From Caldimonas brevitalea (GTDB lineage: Bacteria > Pseudomonadota > Gammaproteobacteria > Burkholderiales > Burkholderiaceae_C): a stretch of 64,000 bases of DNA. The stretch is taken from the NCBI RefSeq assembly GCF_001017435.1, contig NZ_CP011371.1:2108001-2172000 (forward strand), read 5' to 3'. This document shows, in pieces, positions 28,293 through 39,826 of the stretch (positions are counted from its first letter, which is position 1; the number at the start of each line of letters is the position of its first letter). The notes under the pieces are model-generated. The model searched no databases. It worked only from the letters and a program-made list of their open reading frames with translations, and was not told the DNA's origin. A program made the translations under genes and the position numbers.

Positions 28293-29789
28293 ATGAGCAG
28301 CGGTCAAGTCGCAGCGCAACAGGCAGCAGCGGCCAACGTCGTCGAAGGCGAACGCAGCCTGCTCGACGACATCGTCGGCCAGAGCAAGGTGGCCAAGTCG
28401 GCCACCGAGCATGCCCGGGCGAAAGACATCATTGCCGAGCTGGTGCGTGAAGTGCTGCAAGGCACCGTGGTGGTGTCCGACAACCTGTCGGCCACCATCG
28501 ACGCCCGCGTCGCCGAGCTCGATGCCCTGATCTCCGAGCAGCTCAGCGAGGTGATGCACGCGCCGCAGTTCCAGAAGCTGGAATCGTCGTGGCGCGGCCT
28601 GCACTATCTGTGCAAGCACACCTCCACCAGCTCCATGATGAAGATCAAGGTGCTGAACGCGACCAAGAAAGAACTGGTCAAAGACTTCAACACCTCGATC
28701 GACTTCGACCAGAGCACGCTGTTCAAGAAGGTCTACGAAGAAGAGTTCGGCACCTTCGGCGGCTCGCCTTTCGGTGCGCTGATCGGCGACTACGACATCA
28801 GCCGTCAGCCCGAAGACATGTACTTCGTCGAGCAGATGTCGCACGTCGCGGCCGCGGCGCATGCGCCCTTCATCTCGGCGGCGTCGCCCGAGCTGTTCGG
28901 CCTCGAGTCGTACACCGAGTTGGGCAAGCCGCGTGATTTGTCCAAGGTGTTCGACACGGTCGAATACGCCAAGTGGAAGTCGTTCCGCGAGAGCGAAGAT
29001 TCGCGCTATGTCGGCCTGACGCTGCCGCGCTTCCTCGGCCGCCTGCCGTACAACCCCAAAGACGGCACCACCGTCGAGGGCTTCAACTTCGTCGAAGACG
29101 TCGACGGCAGCGACCACAGCAGCTACCTGTGGGTCAACACCGCCTACGCGATGGGCGCTCGTTTGACTGCGGCGTTCGAGAACTACGGCTGGTGCGCGGC
29201 GATCCGCGGCGTCGAAGGCGGCGGTTTGGTCGAAGACCTGCCGACGCACACCTTCAAGACCGACGACGGCGAAGTGGCGCTCAAGTGCCCGACCGAGATC
29301 TCGATCACCGACCGCCGCGAAAAAGAACTCAGCGACCTCGGCTTCATCCCGCTGGTGCACTGCAAGAACACCGACTACGCGGCCTTCTTCGGTGCCCAGT
29401 CCACCCAGAAGCCGAAGAAGTACGACCTGGCATCGGCCAACGCCAATGCCTCGTTGTCGGCGCAGCTGCAGTACATGTTCGCCGTTTGCCGCATCGCCCA
29501 CTACATGAAGGCGATGATGCGCGACAAGATCGGCAGCTTCGCATCGGCCGCCAACGTCGAGAGTTTCCTCAATCGCTGGATCTCCCAGTACGTCACGTCC
29601 GACGACGCTGCATCGCAGGAGACCAAGGCGCAGTTCCCGCTGCGGGAAGCCTCGGTCCAGGTTTCCGAGGTACCTGGTCGTCCGGGTGTCTACCGGGCGG
29701 TCTCGTTCGTTCGTCCGCATTTCCAGCTGGACGAGCTTTCTGTCTCCCTGCGCCTCGTGGCAGAACTGCCGAGTGGCAGCAAGGGTTGA
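28293..29789 (+). CDS. tssC: T6SS contractile sheath large subunit TssC (VipB)
   Basis: 498 residues, the full family length. Typical segments include SLLDDIVGQSKVAKS, FQKLESSWRGLHYLC, VYEEEFGTFGGSPFGALIGDY, PRFLGRLPYNP and NTAYAMGARLTAAFENYGW. It interlocks with TssB to form the sheath and carries the region recognised by ClpV for recycling. It begins three bases after tssB, so the two are translationally coupled and made in similar amounts. Confidence 0.97.
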   Translation: MSSGQVAAQQAAAANVVEGERSLLDDIVGQSKVAKSATEHARAKDIIAELVREVLQGTVVVSDNLSATIDARVAELDALISEQLSEVMHAPQFQKLESSWRGLHYLCKHTSTSSMMKIKVLNATKKELVKDFNTSIDFDQSTLFKKVYEEEFGTFGGSPFGALIGDYDISRQPEDMYFVEQMSHVAAAAHAPFISAASPELFGLESYTELGKPRDLSKVFDTVEYAKWKSFRESEDSRYVGLTLPRFLGRLPYNPKDGTTVEGFNFVEDVDGSDHSSYLWVNTAYAMGARLTAAFENYGWCAAIRGVEGGGLVEDLPTHTFKTDDGEVALKCPTEISITDRREKELSDLGFIPLVHCKNTDYAAFFGAQSTQKPKKYDLASANANASLSAQLQYMFAVCRIAHYMKAMMRDKIGSFASAANVESFLNRWISQYVTSDDAASQETKAQFPLREASVQVSEVPGRPGVYRAVSFVRPHFQLDELSVSLRLVAELPSGSKG

Positions 29790-29832
29790 CGTTCCCCCCT
29801 AACCAACTATCCACAGCGGAGGTTTATCGAGT

Positions 29833-30372
29833 ATGGCAAAAGACATTTACGTCGAGTTCAAGGGTAGCGACATCAAGGGTGACTCGCGCGACACCAAGCA
29901 CAAGGAAACCGTTGAGGTTTACTCGTGGAGCCATGTGGTTCGCCAGCCCAAGTCCTCGACGTCTTCCACCGCCGGCGGCCACACGGCTGAGCGTTGCGAA
30001 CACGGCGAAATGGTGTTCACGAAGGACATCGACGGTTCCACGCCCAAGCTGCTGCAGGCTTGCTCGGCCGGTACCGTGGTCAACGACGTGATCATCTATT
30101 TCTACCGCGCCCATGGCGGCAAGAACAACGTCGGCAGCCCGTCCGATTCGCAAAACCGTCACCAGTACCTGAAGGTCGAGCTGAAGAACGTCATCGTCGC
30201 GTCCGTCGCGCCGACCGTCTCCGGCGAAGGCATCCCGGCCGAGACCTTCACGCTGAAGTACTCCGCCGTGCGCTGGACGTACGACGAGCTGAACATCGGC
30301 GGCGACAAGTCCGGCAAGGTGAACATCACCGGCGCCTGGGACCTGGCCAAGAACGTGCCCAACTTCAGCTGA
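29833..30372 (+). CDS. hcp: T6SS tube protein Hcp (TssD)
   Basis: 179 residues with the Hcp pattern: DIYVEFKGSDIKGDS, VEVYSWSHVVRQP, FTKDIDGSTPKLLQACSAGT, YLKVELKNVIVASV and FTLKYSAVRWTYDELN. Hexameric rings of Hcp stack inside the TssBC sheath and are secreted; small effectors can ride in the lumen. GGAGG lies 11 bases before the ATG. The gene is followed by a strong terminator, which would keep Hcp expression above that of the downstream baseplate genes. Confidence 0.97.
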   Translation: MAKDIYVEFKGSDIKGDSRDTKHKETVEVYSWSHVVRQPKSSTSSTAGGHTAERCEHGEMVFTKDIDGSTPKLLQACSAGTVVNDVIIYFYRAHGGKNNVGSPSDSQNRHQYLKVELKNVIVASVAPTVSGEGIPAETFTLKYSAVRWTYDELNIGGDKSGKVNITGAWDLAKNVPNFS

Positions 30373-30395
30373 TCCAGCTGGCCTGACACGGCGAG

Positions 30396-30420
30396 AAGGC
30401 GGACTCGTCCGCCTTTTTTT
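30396..30420 (+). terminator. Intrinsic terminator after hcp
   Basis: Perfect 8-bp stem (AAGGCGGA at 30396-30403, TCCGCCTT at 30408-30415) with a CTCG loop, followed by a run of T residues. It separates the highly expressed sheath/tube genes from tssE-tssF-tssG-clpV, probably as a partial terminator, because no new promoter is obvious before tssE. Confidence 0.85.
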
Positions 30421-30439
30421 TCTTCAGCCCGCCGCGTCG

Positions 30440-30988
30440 ATGTTGTCCTCCTTGTCTGTTGGTTCCGATCCCTTCCGCCACGCCGCCACCCGCGCCATGT
30501 CTCGCTACAACCCGAGCCTGATCGAAAAACTGCTGGACGACGAGCCCGACGTCGCGTCCGAGTACGCCGTCGTGCAGATGTCGATCGAGCAGATGAAAGA
30601 CAGCGTGGCCCGCGACGTGGAGGCCTTGCTGAACACGCGTTGTGGCCTCGGGGCCGACGTGTTGCAGGACTATGCGCACGCCAAGTCGTCCATCCTGTCG
30701 TTCGGCATGATCGACTTCGCCGGCCTGAGCCTGGCCAGCCCGCGCGACCGTGAGCTGATCTGCGAGTCGATCGAGACAGCGATCCGGGCGCACGAGCCGC
30801 GTTTGCGCGATGCCCGCGTGTCGCTCGAGCTCCAGGAGGCGTCGCTGCACAAGCTGCATTTCTCGATCCAGGCCTTGCTGGTGGTCGACCTGGCGCGTGA
30901 GCCGGTGAGCTTCGACGCCTTGCTGACGCCGACCACCCAGCAGTATTCGGTGCGCCGCGCACGCCGCAGCAGCGCCACCACGGCGTGA
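30440..30988 (+). CDS. tssE: T6SS baseplate protein TssE (gp25-like)
   Basis: 182 residues from ATG 30440, or 163 from ATG 30497. The conserved region starts SRYNPSLIEKLLDDEP, so the shorter start fits the family better; neither has a strong ribosome-binding site. The gp25 domain shows VARDVEALLNTRCGL, LSFGMIDFAGLSL and FSIQALLVVD. TssE is a wedge component that starts sheath polymerisation. It lies just after the hcp terminator and 10 bp before tssF. Confidence 0.92.
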   Translation: MLSSLSVGSDPFRHAATRAMSRYNPSLIEKLLDDEPDVASEYAVVQMSIEQMKDSVARDVEALLNTRCGLGADVLQDYAHAKSSILSFGMIDFAGLSLASPRDRELICESIETAIRAHEPRLRDARVSLELQEASLHKLHFSIQALLVVDLAREPVSFDALLTPTTQQYSVRRARRSSATTA

Positions 30989-30998
30989 GGGGCACGAG

Positions 30999-32858
30999 AT
31001 GGAAGAACTGCTGCCCCACTACGAGCGCGAACTGGCGTTTCTGAGAAGCCACGCCAAAGACTTCGCGCAACGCTATCCCAAGATCGCCGGCCGGCTGATG
31101 ATGGCCGGCGACGTCTCCGAAGACCCGCACGTCGAGCGTTTGATCGAGTCGTTCGCGCTGCTCGCGGCTCGCGTGCACAAGCGCCTCGACGACGACTTCC
31201 CGCTGTTCACCGAGACGCTGCTCGAGGTGCTTTATCCGCACTACCTGCGGCCGTTCCCGTCCTGCTCGATCGCGCAGTTCAACCTCGGCACCAGCGCCGG
31301 CCAGATGAGCAACGGTGCGCGCGTTGAGCGCCACTCGCTGCTGACCACGCGGCCGGTGCGCGGCGTCGCGTGCAAGTTCCGCACCGCCTACGACGTCGAC
31401 CTGCTGCCGCTGCGGCTGTCGAGCGCCAGCTTCCGCATGGCGGTGGCCGCGCCCGAAGGCACGCGGCTGCCGCCCAAGGCGACTTCGGTGCTGTCGCTGC
31501 AGCTCGAGCTGTTGTCGCCGCAGTTCAGCTTCGATGCCCTGATCGGCAAGAGCTTGCGCATTTATCTCGACGGCGAAGCCTCGCAGGTCAGCGTGCTGCG
31601 CGAAACCTTGTGCGCGCGAGTGGCCGGCATGATGGTGCAAAGCACGCCTTACGGCCCCTGGAGCGGGCCGTACCGTCAGCCGATCACGCTGGCCGGTTTT
31701 GGCGACGACGAGGCGTTGATCGACTTCGATGCCCGTTCGCACCAGGCCTATCGCCTGCTGACCGAGTTCTTCGCCTTTCCCGAGAAGTTCAATTTCGTCG
31801 ACATCCCGCTGCCGAAGGCCCTCGGGGCGGTGGGCAATGCCCGTTCGCTGACGCTGCACCTGATGCTGTCCGGCGTGCGGGCCGATTCCGACGAGGCGCG
31901 GCTGCTGGAAACCATCGGCGCGCAGAACTTCCAGCTCGGCTGCACGCCGGTGGTCAATCTGTTCGGGCAGAACGCCGACCCGATCCGCGTCACCCACACC
32001 AGCGCCAGCTACCCCTTGCTGACCGACAGCCGCCGCGCCTACGCCTATGAGGTGTCGGCGGTGAAGAAGGTGTTTCGGGTGCAGCAGACGCCGCAGGGCG
32101 AGACGGTCGAGGAGTTCCGGCCCTTCTATTCGCTGCGGCACGACGAGCTGGCCCGGGACGATGGCAACGGCAGCATCGGCGGGCGCTACTGGTACACCCA
32201 CCGTGATGCGGTGGTGGCCGAACACAGCCCCGGCTACGAGCTGGAACTGTCCATCGTCGACGTTGATTTCGACCCCGCCTCGCCGCAGACCGACACCTTG
32301 TCCATCGAGGTGATGGCCACCAACCGCGACCTGCCGACCCTGCTGTCGGTCGGCAACCCCGGCGGCGACCTGTTCCTCGAAGGCGGCAGCGTGGCGCGCG
32401 AGATCCGGCTGCTGCGCAAGCCCACCGCGCCGCATCGCTTCGAGCGGGGCCGTGGTGCGCTGTGGCGTCTGATCTCGCATCTGTCGCTGAACCATCTGTC
32501 GTTGAGCGCCGGCGGTGTCGACGCGCTCAAAGAGATGCTGCGCCTGTACGACCTGCCGCGCAGTGCCGTGAACCAGCGCCAGATCGACGGTGTGGTGGCG
32601 GTCGATTACCGCTCGGCCACCGCGTGGCTGCAAGGCAACCCATTCGCGACCTTCGTGCGCGGCACGGAAGTGCGTCTGACGGTCGACGAAGACAGCTTCG
32701 TCGGCACCGGGCTGCGCTTGTTTGCCACCGTGCTCGACCATTTCTTCGGTTTGTACGTGCATGCCAACAGCTTCACCCAGCTGACGCTGGTGTCGGTCCG
32801 CACGCAGGAAGAGATTTTCAAATGCCCGCCCCGCAACGGCGACCTGCTGTTGGTGTGA
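30999..32858 (+). CDS. tssF: T6SS baseplate protein TssF
   Basis: 619 residues, full length. N-terminus MEELLPHYERELAFLRSHAKDFAQRYPKIAGRL is the VasA/TssF signature, with DPHVERLIESFALLAARVHKRLDDDFP next and RPFPSCSIAQF following. GAGGGG precedes the ATG. TssF forms the baseplate wedge with TssG and TssE. Its last 37 bases overlap the start of tssG. Confidence 0.96.
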   Translation: MEELLPHYERELAFLRSHAKDFAQRYPKIAGRLMMAGDVSEDPHVERLIESFALLAARVHKRLDDDFPLFTETLLEVLYPHYLRPFPSCSIAQFNLGTSAGQMSNGARVERHSLLTTRPVRGVACKFRTAYDVDLLPLRLSSASFRMAVAAPEGTRLPPKATSVLSLQLELLSPQFSFDALIGKSLRIYLDGEASQVSVLRETLCARVAGMMVQSTPYGPWSGPYRQPITLAGFGDDEALIDFDARSHQAYRLLTEFFAFPEKFNFVDIPLPKALGAVGNARSLTLHLMLSGVRADSDEARLLETIGAQNFQLGCTPVVNLFGQNADPIRVTHTSASYPLLTDSRRAYAYEVSAVKKVFRVQQTPQGETVEEFRPFYSLRHDELARDDGNGSIGGRYWYTHRDAVVAEHSPGYELELSIVDVDFDPASPQTDTLSIEVMATNRDLPTLLSVGNPGGDLFLEGGSVAREIRLLRKPTAPHRFERGRGALWRLISHLSLNHLSLSAGGVDALKEMLRLYDLPRSAVNQRQIDGVVAVDYRSATAWLQGNPFATFVRGTEVRLTVDEDSFVGTGLRLFATVLDHFFGLYVHANSFTQLTLVSVRTQEEIFKCPPRNGDLLLV

Positions 32859-34096
32859 TCGATCGGCTGCTGGCCGATCCCCACCGCTTTCAGTTCTTCC
32901 AGGCCGTCCGGCTGCTGGAGCGCTGGTCTGCGAAGACCTATCCGCAGCCCCAGGCTTCCGGCGCGCCGCTGCAGATCGTGTTCCGCAACTCGATCTCGCT
33001 GTCGTTCCCGGCCAGCGAGATCGAACGCCTGGACGTGCAGCGCCGTGAGGCGGACGTGTCGTACACCGACACCGGTCGCCTGAGCAGCCCAACCGCCGGT
33101 AGCAACACCGGCTCGGGCGGCACGGGAGCGACCGCTGATGATCTGGCCGTCGACAACGGTGGCCACAGTCGCCACGCGGCAGCGATTGGCGACGCCCAAG
33201 CCGCCACGGCGGCAGGGGAGGGTGGCGGCACGCAAGGGCATAAGGCCCCCCGCCCAGGCCGTATCGAACGCATCGAAATCACGCCCGCCTTCATGGGCTT
33301 GCTCGGCAGCAACGGCAGCCTGCCGCTCTATTACACCGAGACGCTGGCCCGGCGTGAGCTGTTCCAGAAAGACAAGGCGGCGCGCGCCTTCCTCGACGTG
33401 TTTCAGCACCGCGCGGTCTCGTTGTTCTACCAGGCCTGGAAGAAACACCGGCTCGGTGTGCAATACGAAGCCGACCGGCGCAACCGCTTCCTGCCCGCGG
33501 TGCTGTCCATTGCCGGCCTGGGCCAGTCGGCGCTGCGCGAGCGGATGGACGACGACGGTGTGCACGACGAGTCGCTCGCCTTCTTCGCCAGCACGCTGCA
33601 GCACCGCCCCATCTCCGCAGGGCAGATGCAGCAGGTGCTGTCGTCGTATTTCAAGGTGCCGGCCCAGATCGACCAGTTCGTCGGCCGCTGGTACACGCTG
33701 CCGCCCGCCGGCACCACGCAGCTCGGCACGCTGAACGGCGTGCTGGGGCAGAGCGCGGTGATGGGCGAACGCGTCTGGCAGCGCGATTTGCGTTTGCGGG
33801 TCGTGCTCGGCCCGCTCGAGCGCGCCCGCTTCCAACGCTTTCTGCCCGGCCAGGGCGGTGCCAAGGCACTCGAAAAGCTGTTGACCCTGATGACCGGCGT
33901 CTGCCTCGAATACGAAGTGCGGCTGCAGTTGCGCAAGGAAGACGTGCAGGGCGTGACGCTGAGCAGCCCGCGCGCGGGCGCCGACGCGGCATCAGCCCCT
34001 GCGCAAGGCCGGCTCGGCTGGGACTCCTTCTTGCAGACCCGGCCCTCCGGCCGCCACCGCGACGACGTCGCCTACGAAATCCACGCGTCGGCCTGA
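32822..34096 (+). CDS. tssG: T6SS baseplate protein TssG, with a low-complexity insertion
   Basis: 424 residues from ATG 32822, inside the end of tssF. Family motifs: DPHRFQFFQAVRLLER, FRNSISLSFPASEIE, ITPAFMGLLGSNGSLPLYYTE, FLDVFQHRAVSLFYQAW and LGQSAVMGERVWQRD. It is longer than usual TssG (about 340-360 residues) because of a Gly/Ala/Ser/Thr-rich insert at about residues 85-145 (bases 33073-33258), between the N-terminal strands and the conserved ITPAFMG block. TssG pairs with TssF in the wedge. The insert is probably a flexible loop. Confidence 0.93.
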   Translation: MPAPQRRPAVGVIDRLLADPHRFQFFQAVRLLERWSAKTYPQPQASGAPLQIVFRNSISLSFPASEIERLDVQRREADVSYTDTGRLSSPTAGSNTGSGGTGATADDLAVDNGGHSRHAAAIGDAQAATAAGEGGGTQGHKAPRPGRIERIEITPAFMGLLGSNGSLPLYYTETLARRELFQKDKAARAFLDVFQHRAVSLFYQAWKKHRLGVQYEADRRNRFLPAVLSIAGLGQSALRERMDDDGVHDESLAFFASTLQHRPISAGQMQQVLSSYFKVPAQIDQFVGRWYTLPPAGTTQLGTLNGVLGQSAVMGERVWQRDLRLRVVLGPLERARFQRFLPGQGGAKALEKLLTLMTGVCLEYEVRLQLRKEDVQGVTLSSPRAGADAASAPAQGRLGWDSFLQTRPSGRHRDDVAYEIHASA

Positions 34097-34145
34097 GGCA
34101 CTGCCCACGCTGCCGACCTCCTCCGATCAAGCTTTCTTCGATCTC

Positions 34146-36893
<2,748 letters not shown>

Positions 36894-36941
36894 CCGACTG
36901 ACATCGCCTGCGGGCGGCGACGCACGCTGTAGGGAGGCTGC

Positions 36942-36974
36942 ATGAACCATCACAACAACAGGGCCCTGGCATGA
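36942..36974 (+). CDS. Ten-codon leader ORF coupled to vgrG
   Basis: A tiny ORF (MNHHNNRALA) has a good ribosome-binding site (AGGGAGG) 4 bases upstream, while vgrG itself has none. Its TGA (36972-36974) overlaps the vgrG ATG (36971-36973) as ATGA. This is the arrangement expected for translational coupling. Whether the peptide has any role is unknown. Confidence 0.45.
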   Translation: MNHHNNRALA

Positions 36975-39817
36975 CCGATCTGTCTTCGATGCTGGCCGCC
37001 GCACAGGCGGTGCTGGCCGGCTACACCCAGCACGACCGCTTGCTCAAGCTGCACACGCGGCTCGGCCCCAACGTGCTGCTCGCCGAACGCGTGTGCATCA
37101 CCGAAGGCATCGGGCCGAGCGGGCCCGATGTGGGTTACCGGCTCGAACTGACCGCCCTCAGCGCCGACACCCACCTCGAGCTGAAACAGCTGCTCGGGCA
37201 GCCCGTGCTGCTGGAGCTGCTGACCCAGGCCAGCCGCCACGACCTGCGCCCCTTCCACGGCCATGTGACGGCGTTTTCGCTGTTGGGCTCCGACGGCGGC
37301 CTGGCGCGTTACCGGCTCGAAGTGCAGCCCTGGCTGGCGTTTTTGGCCCACCGCCACGACAGCCGCAGCTTCCAGGGCAAGACGGTGATGGAGATCGTCG
37401 AACAGGTGTTCGCCGGCTACCAGCAAGGGCACGCCGCATTGGCCCCGGCCTGGCGCTGGGAGCTGGCCGACCGGGCGGTGTATCCGCAGCGTTCGCTCTG
37501 CATCCAGTATCAGGAAAGCGACCTCGCGTTCGTCGAACGTTTGCTGCGCGAAGAAGGGCTGTACTGCTGGTTCGAGCACCAGGGCGACGCCCGCTCGCAG
37601 ACGCTGGGCCAGCACACGCTGGTGATCGCCGACCACCACCATGCCTTCAAGCCCAACCCTCAGCCGCACGTGCGTTACACCCAGCCCGGGGCCACGCTGA
37701 AGGAAGACAGCCTGCGCAGCTGGAGCAGCGAGCGCCGCGTGCAGACGCAAACCGTGTCGCTGGCGAGCTGGGACTACCGTAGCACGCAGCTGCGGCCGGT
37801 GAGCGCGGCGGCGGTGGAGGCAGTGGGTGGCATTGCCGCCGAGTGCACCGATGTGCCGGGCGTTTATGCCTATGAAGACACGGCCCAGGGCCAGCGCCTT
37901 GCGCAGCGCCAGCAGGAAGCGCTGGACGCGCGCGCCCGGTTGTACCGGGGCAGCGGCACGGTGCGCACCTTCAGCCCCGGCAGCACCTTCACGCTGCGCG
38001 ATCACCCGCACCACGACGGCGGCGACCAAGACCGTTTTGTGCTGCTGCGCGTGGTGCACCGCGCGCGCAACAACGTCGCGGCCGACCACAAGGCGCAACT
38101 CGAACAAGTCCTCGGCGCCTTGCCGGGCAGCGAGAGCACGCCTGCCGGCGGCAACGACAGCGACGAACCCTTGTACAGCGCCGAGGTGATCGCGCTGCGT
38201 GCCGACGTGCCGGTGCGCGCGCCGGCGCTCGACCTCGTCTACGACGACCAGGCCGGGCTGCGCAGCGTGGTGCAGCACCGGCGCCCGCTGGTGCACGGCA
38301 CGCAGACGGCAATCGTCGTGGGCCTGGGGGCACCCGTGCACACCGACCGCGACCACCGCATCAAGGTGCAGTTCCACTGGCAGCGCGGCGCCAACGGCAG
38401 CCACCGGCTGCAGGCCGAGGGCGGCGACGACAACGCGCCGGCGTCGGACGCCAGCGGCACCTGGGTGCGCGTCGCGACGCCGTTGGCGGGCGCGAACTGG
38501 GGCACGGTGTTCACGCCGCGGCTGGGCCAGGAAGTGCTGGTGAGTTTTCTGGACGGGGACATCGACCGGCCGGTGGTCATCGGCAGCCTCTACAACGGCC
38601 GTGGGCAAGACAACGCACAGGGCAACCAGGTGAGCGGCGGCGCCGCGGGCGCGACCGGCAATGCGCCGGCGTGGTTCCCTGGCAGCCAGGCCGCTGGCCG
38701 GCACCAGGGCCACCAACATCCCGCGGTGATGGCGGGCTTCAAGACCCAGGAACTGGCGGCCAGCCAGAGCGGGGCAGGGGGCTACAACCAGCTGGTGTTC
38801 GACGACAGCCCGGGCCAGGGCCGGCTGCAACTTGCGAGCACGCAGCACCGCAGTCAGCTCAACCTGGGCCACGCCGTGCACCAGGTCGACAACCAGCGGC
38901 TGGACCCGCGCGGCCACGGCAGCGAACTGATCACCGAAGCGAGCGGCGCCCTGCGCGCCGGCAGCGGCCTGCTGATCAGCGCCGAGCTGCGCGGGGCTGG
39001 TTCCACCGGTGCCACGCAGCAGCTGGACACGCGTGAGGCTGAACAACAGCTGCAGCAAAGCGCCGAGCTGACGACGTCGCTGGCCGACACTGCGCAGAAG
39101 CACAAGGTGCAACTCAAGGACGAGCCGGCGCCGAAGGACCAGCCGGTGCCGATGGCGCAGCAGGCCTTGCGGGAGAGTTTGGAGACGACCGATCAGCGCG
39201 GTGACGCGGGCAGCGGCAACCAGCCGATTGGCGGTGGCGCCGGGACGGTGAAGGCCTGGGGCCGTCCTGAACTGGTGGTGAGCGCGCCGGCCGGCATCGG
39301 CCTGTACAGCCCCGCGAACACAATCTTCAGCGCCGGCAACACGGCCAGCTGGGTGGCGGGGCAGGACATCACGCACAACGCGCAACGCAACCATGCGGTG
39401 GCGGTGAAGGGCGGGATCAGCTGGTTCACGTACGGCAAAGCCACCAACGCGAACAAGCCCAACCAGGAAACTGGCATTGCGTTGCACGCGGCGAGCGGCA
39501 GCGTGAGCACGCAAAGCCAGAGTGCGGCGACCAAGCTGACGGCGGACAAGGCGGTGGAGGTCAGCAGCACGCAGGCGTCGATTCAGATGGGGGCGCCGAA
39601 GCACATTCTGCTGACAGCGGGTGGCTCGTCGATCCGGATCGAAGGCGGGGATATCACGCTGACGACGCCGGGGGCGGCGCGGTTCAAGGGGAGTATGAAG
39701 GAGTTGACGGGGCCGGCTAGTGCGAGCAGTCAGCTTGAACTCCCGCCCGTGAGCAAGCTGGCGGAGTGCCCGACTGCCCTCGCCGATGCCGCCGCGGCCG
39801 GTGCGAGTGCGATTTGA
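36971..39817 (+). CDS. vgrG: VgrG spike protein (TssI)
   Basis: 948 residues. N-terminal gp27-like part (LGPNVLLAERVCITEGIG, FHGHVTAFSLLGSDGGLARYRLEVQPWLAFLAHR), then YQESDLAFVERLLREEGLYCWFEH, and the gp5-like OB-fold with HRIKVQFHWQRG and WVRVATPLAGANWGTVFTPRLGQEVLVSFLDGDIDRPVVIGSLYNG. A T6_Vgr/DUF2345 region occupies the C-terminal third (GSGLLISAELRGAG, GIGLYSPANTIFSAG, HILLTAGGSSIRIEGGDI). No catalytic domain is fused to the end. It probably carries the VasX-like effector encoded two genes downstream, loaded by the DUF4123 protein. The start overlaps a leader ORF stop. Confidence 0.95.
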   Translation: MTDLSSMLAAAQAVLAGYTQHDRLLKLHTRLGPNVLLAERVCITEGIGPSGPDVGYRLELTALSADTHLELKQLLGQPVLLELLTQASRHDLRPFHGHVTAFSLLGSDGGLARYRLEVQPWLAFLAHRHDSRSFQGKTVMEIVEQVFAGYQQGHAALAPAWRWELADRAVYPQRSLCIQYQESDLAFVERLLREEGLYCWFEHQGDARSQTLGQHTLVIADHHHAFKPNPQPHVRYTQPGATLKEDSLRSWSSERRVQTQTVSLASWDYRSTQLRPVSAAAVEAVGGIAAECTDVPGVYAYEDTAQGQRLAQRQQEALDARARLYRGSGTVRTFSPGSTFTLRDHPHHDGGDQDRFVLLRVVHRARNNVAADHKAQLEQVLGALPGSESTPAGGNDSDEPLYSAEVIALRADVPVRAPALDLVYDDQAGLRSVVQHRRPLVHGTQTAIVVGLGAPVHTDRDHRIKVQFHWQRGANGSHRLQAEGGDDNAPASDASGTWVRVATPLAGANWGTVFTPRLGQEVLVSFLDGDIDRPVVIGSLYNGRGQDNAQGNQVSGGAAGATGNAPAWFPGSQAAGRHQGHQHPAVMAGFKTQELAASQSGAGGYNQLVFDDSPGQGRLQLASTQHRSQLNLGHAVHQVDNQRLDPRGHGSELITEASGALRAGSGLLISAELRGAGSTGATQQLDTREAEQQLQQSAELTTSLADTAQKHKVQLKDEPAPKDQPVPMAQQALRESLETTDQRGDAGSGNQPIGGGAGTVKAWGRPELVVSAPAGIGLYSPANTIFSAGNTASWVAGQDITHNAQRNHAVAVKGGISWFTYGKATNANKPNQETGIALHAASGSVSTQSQSAATKLTADKAVEVSSTQASIQMGAPKHILLTAGGSSIRIEGGDITLTTPGAARFKGSMKELTGPASASSQLELPPVSKLAECPTALADAAAAGASAI

Positions 39818-39826
39818 CGGGGCGCC

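Noticed and set aside
27627..29720. 697-residue minus-strand frame
   Set aside because: Antisense shadow of tssB and tssC, whose protein motifs are unmistakable.
30159..33092. 977-residue minus-strand frame
   Set aside because: Antisense of hcp, tssE and tssF, caused by high GC codon bias.
36950..39604. 884-residue minus-strand frame
   Set aside because: Antisense of vgrG; Arg/His-rich shadow composition.
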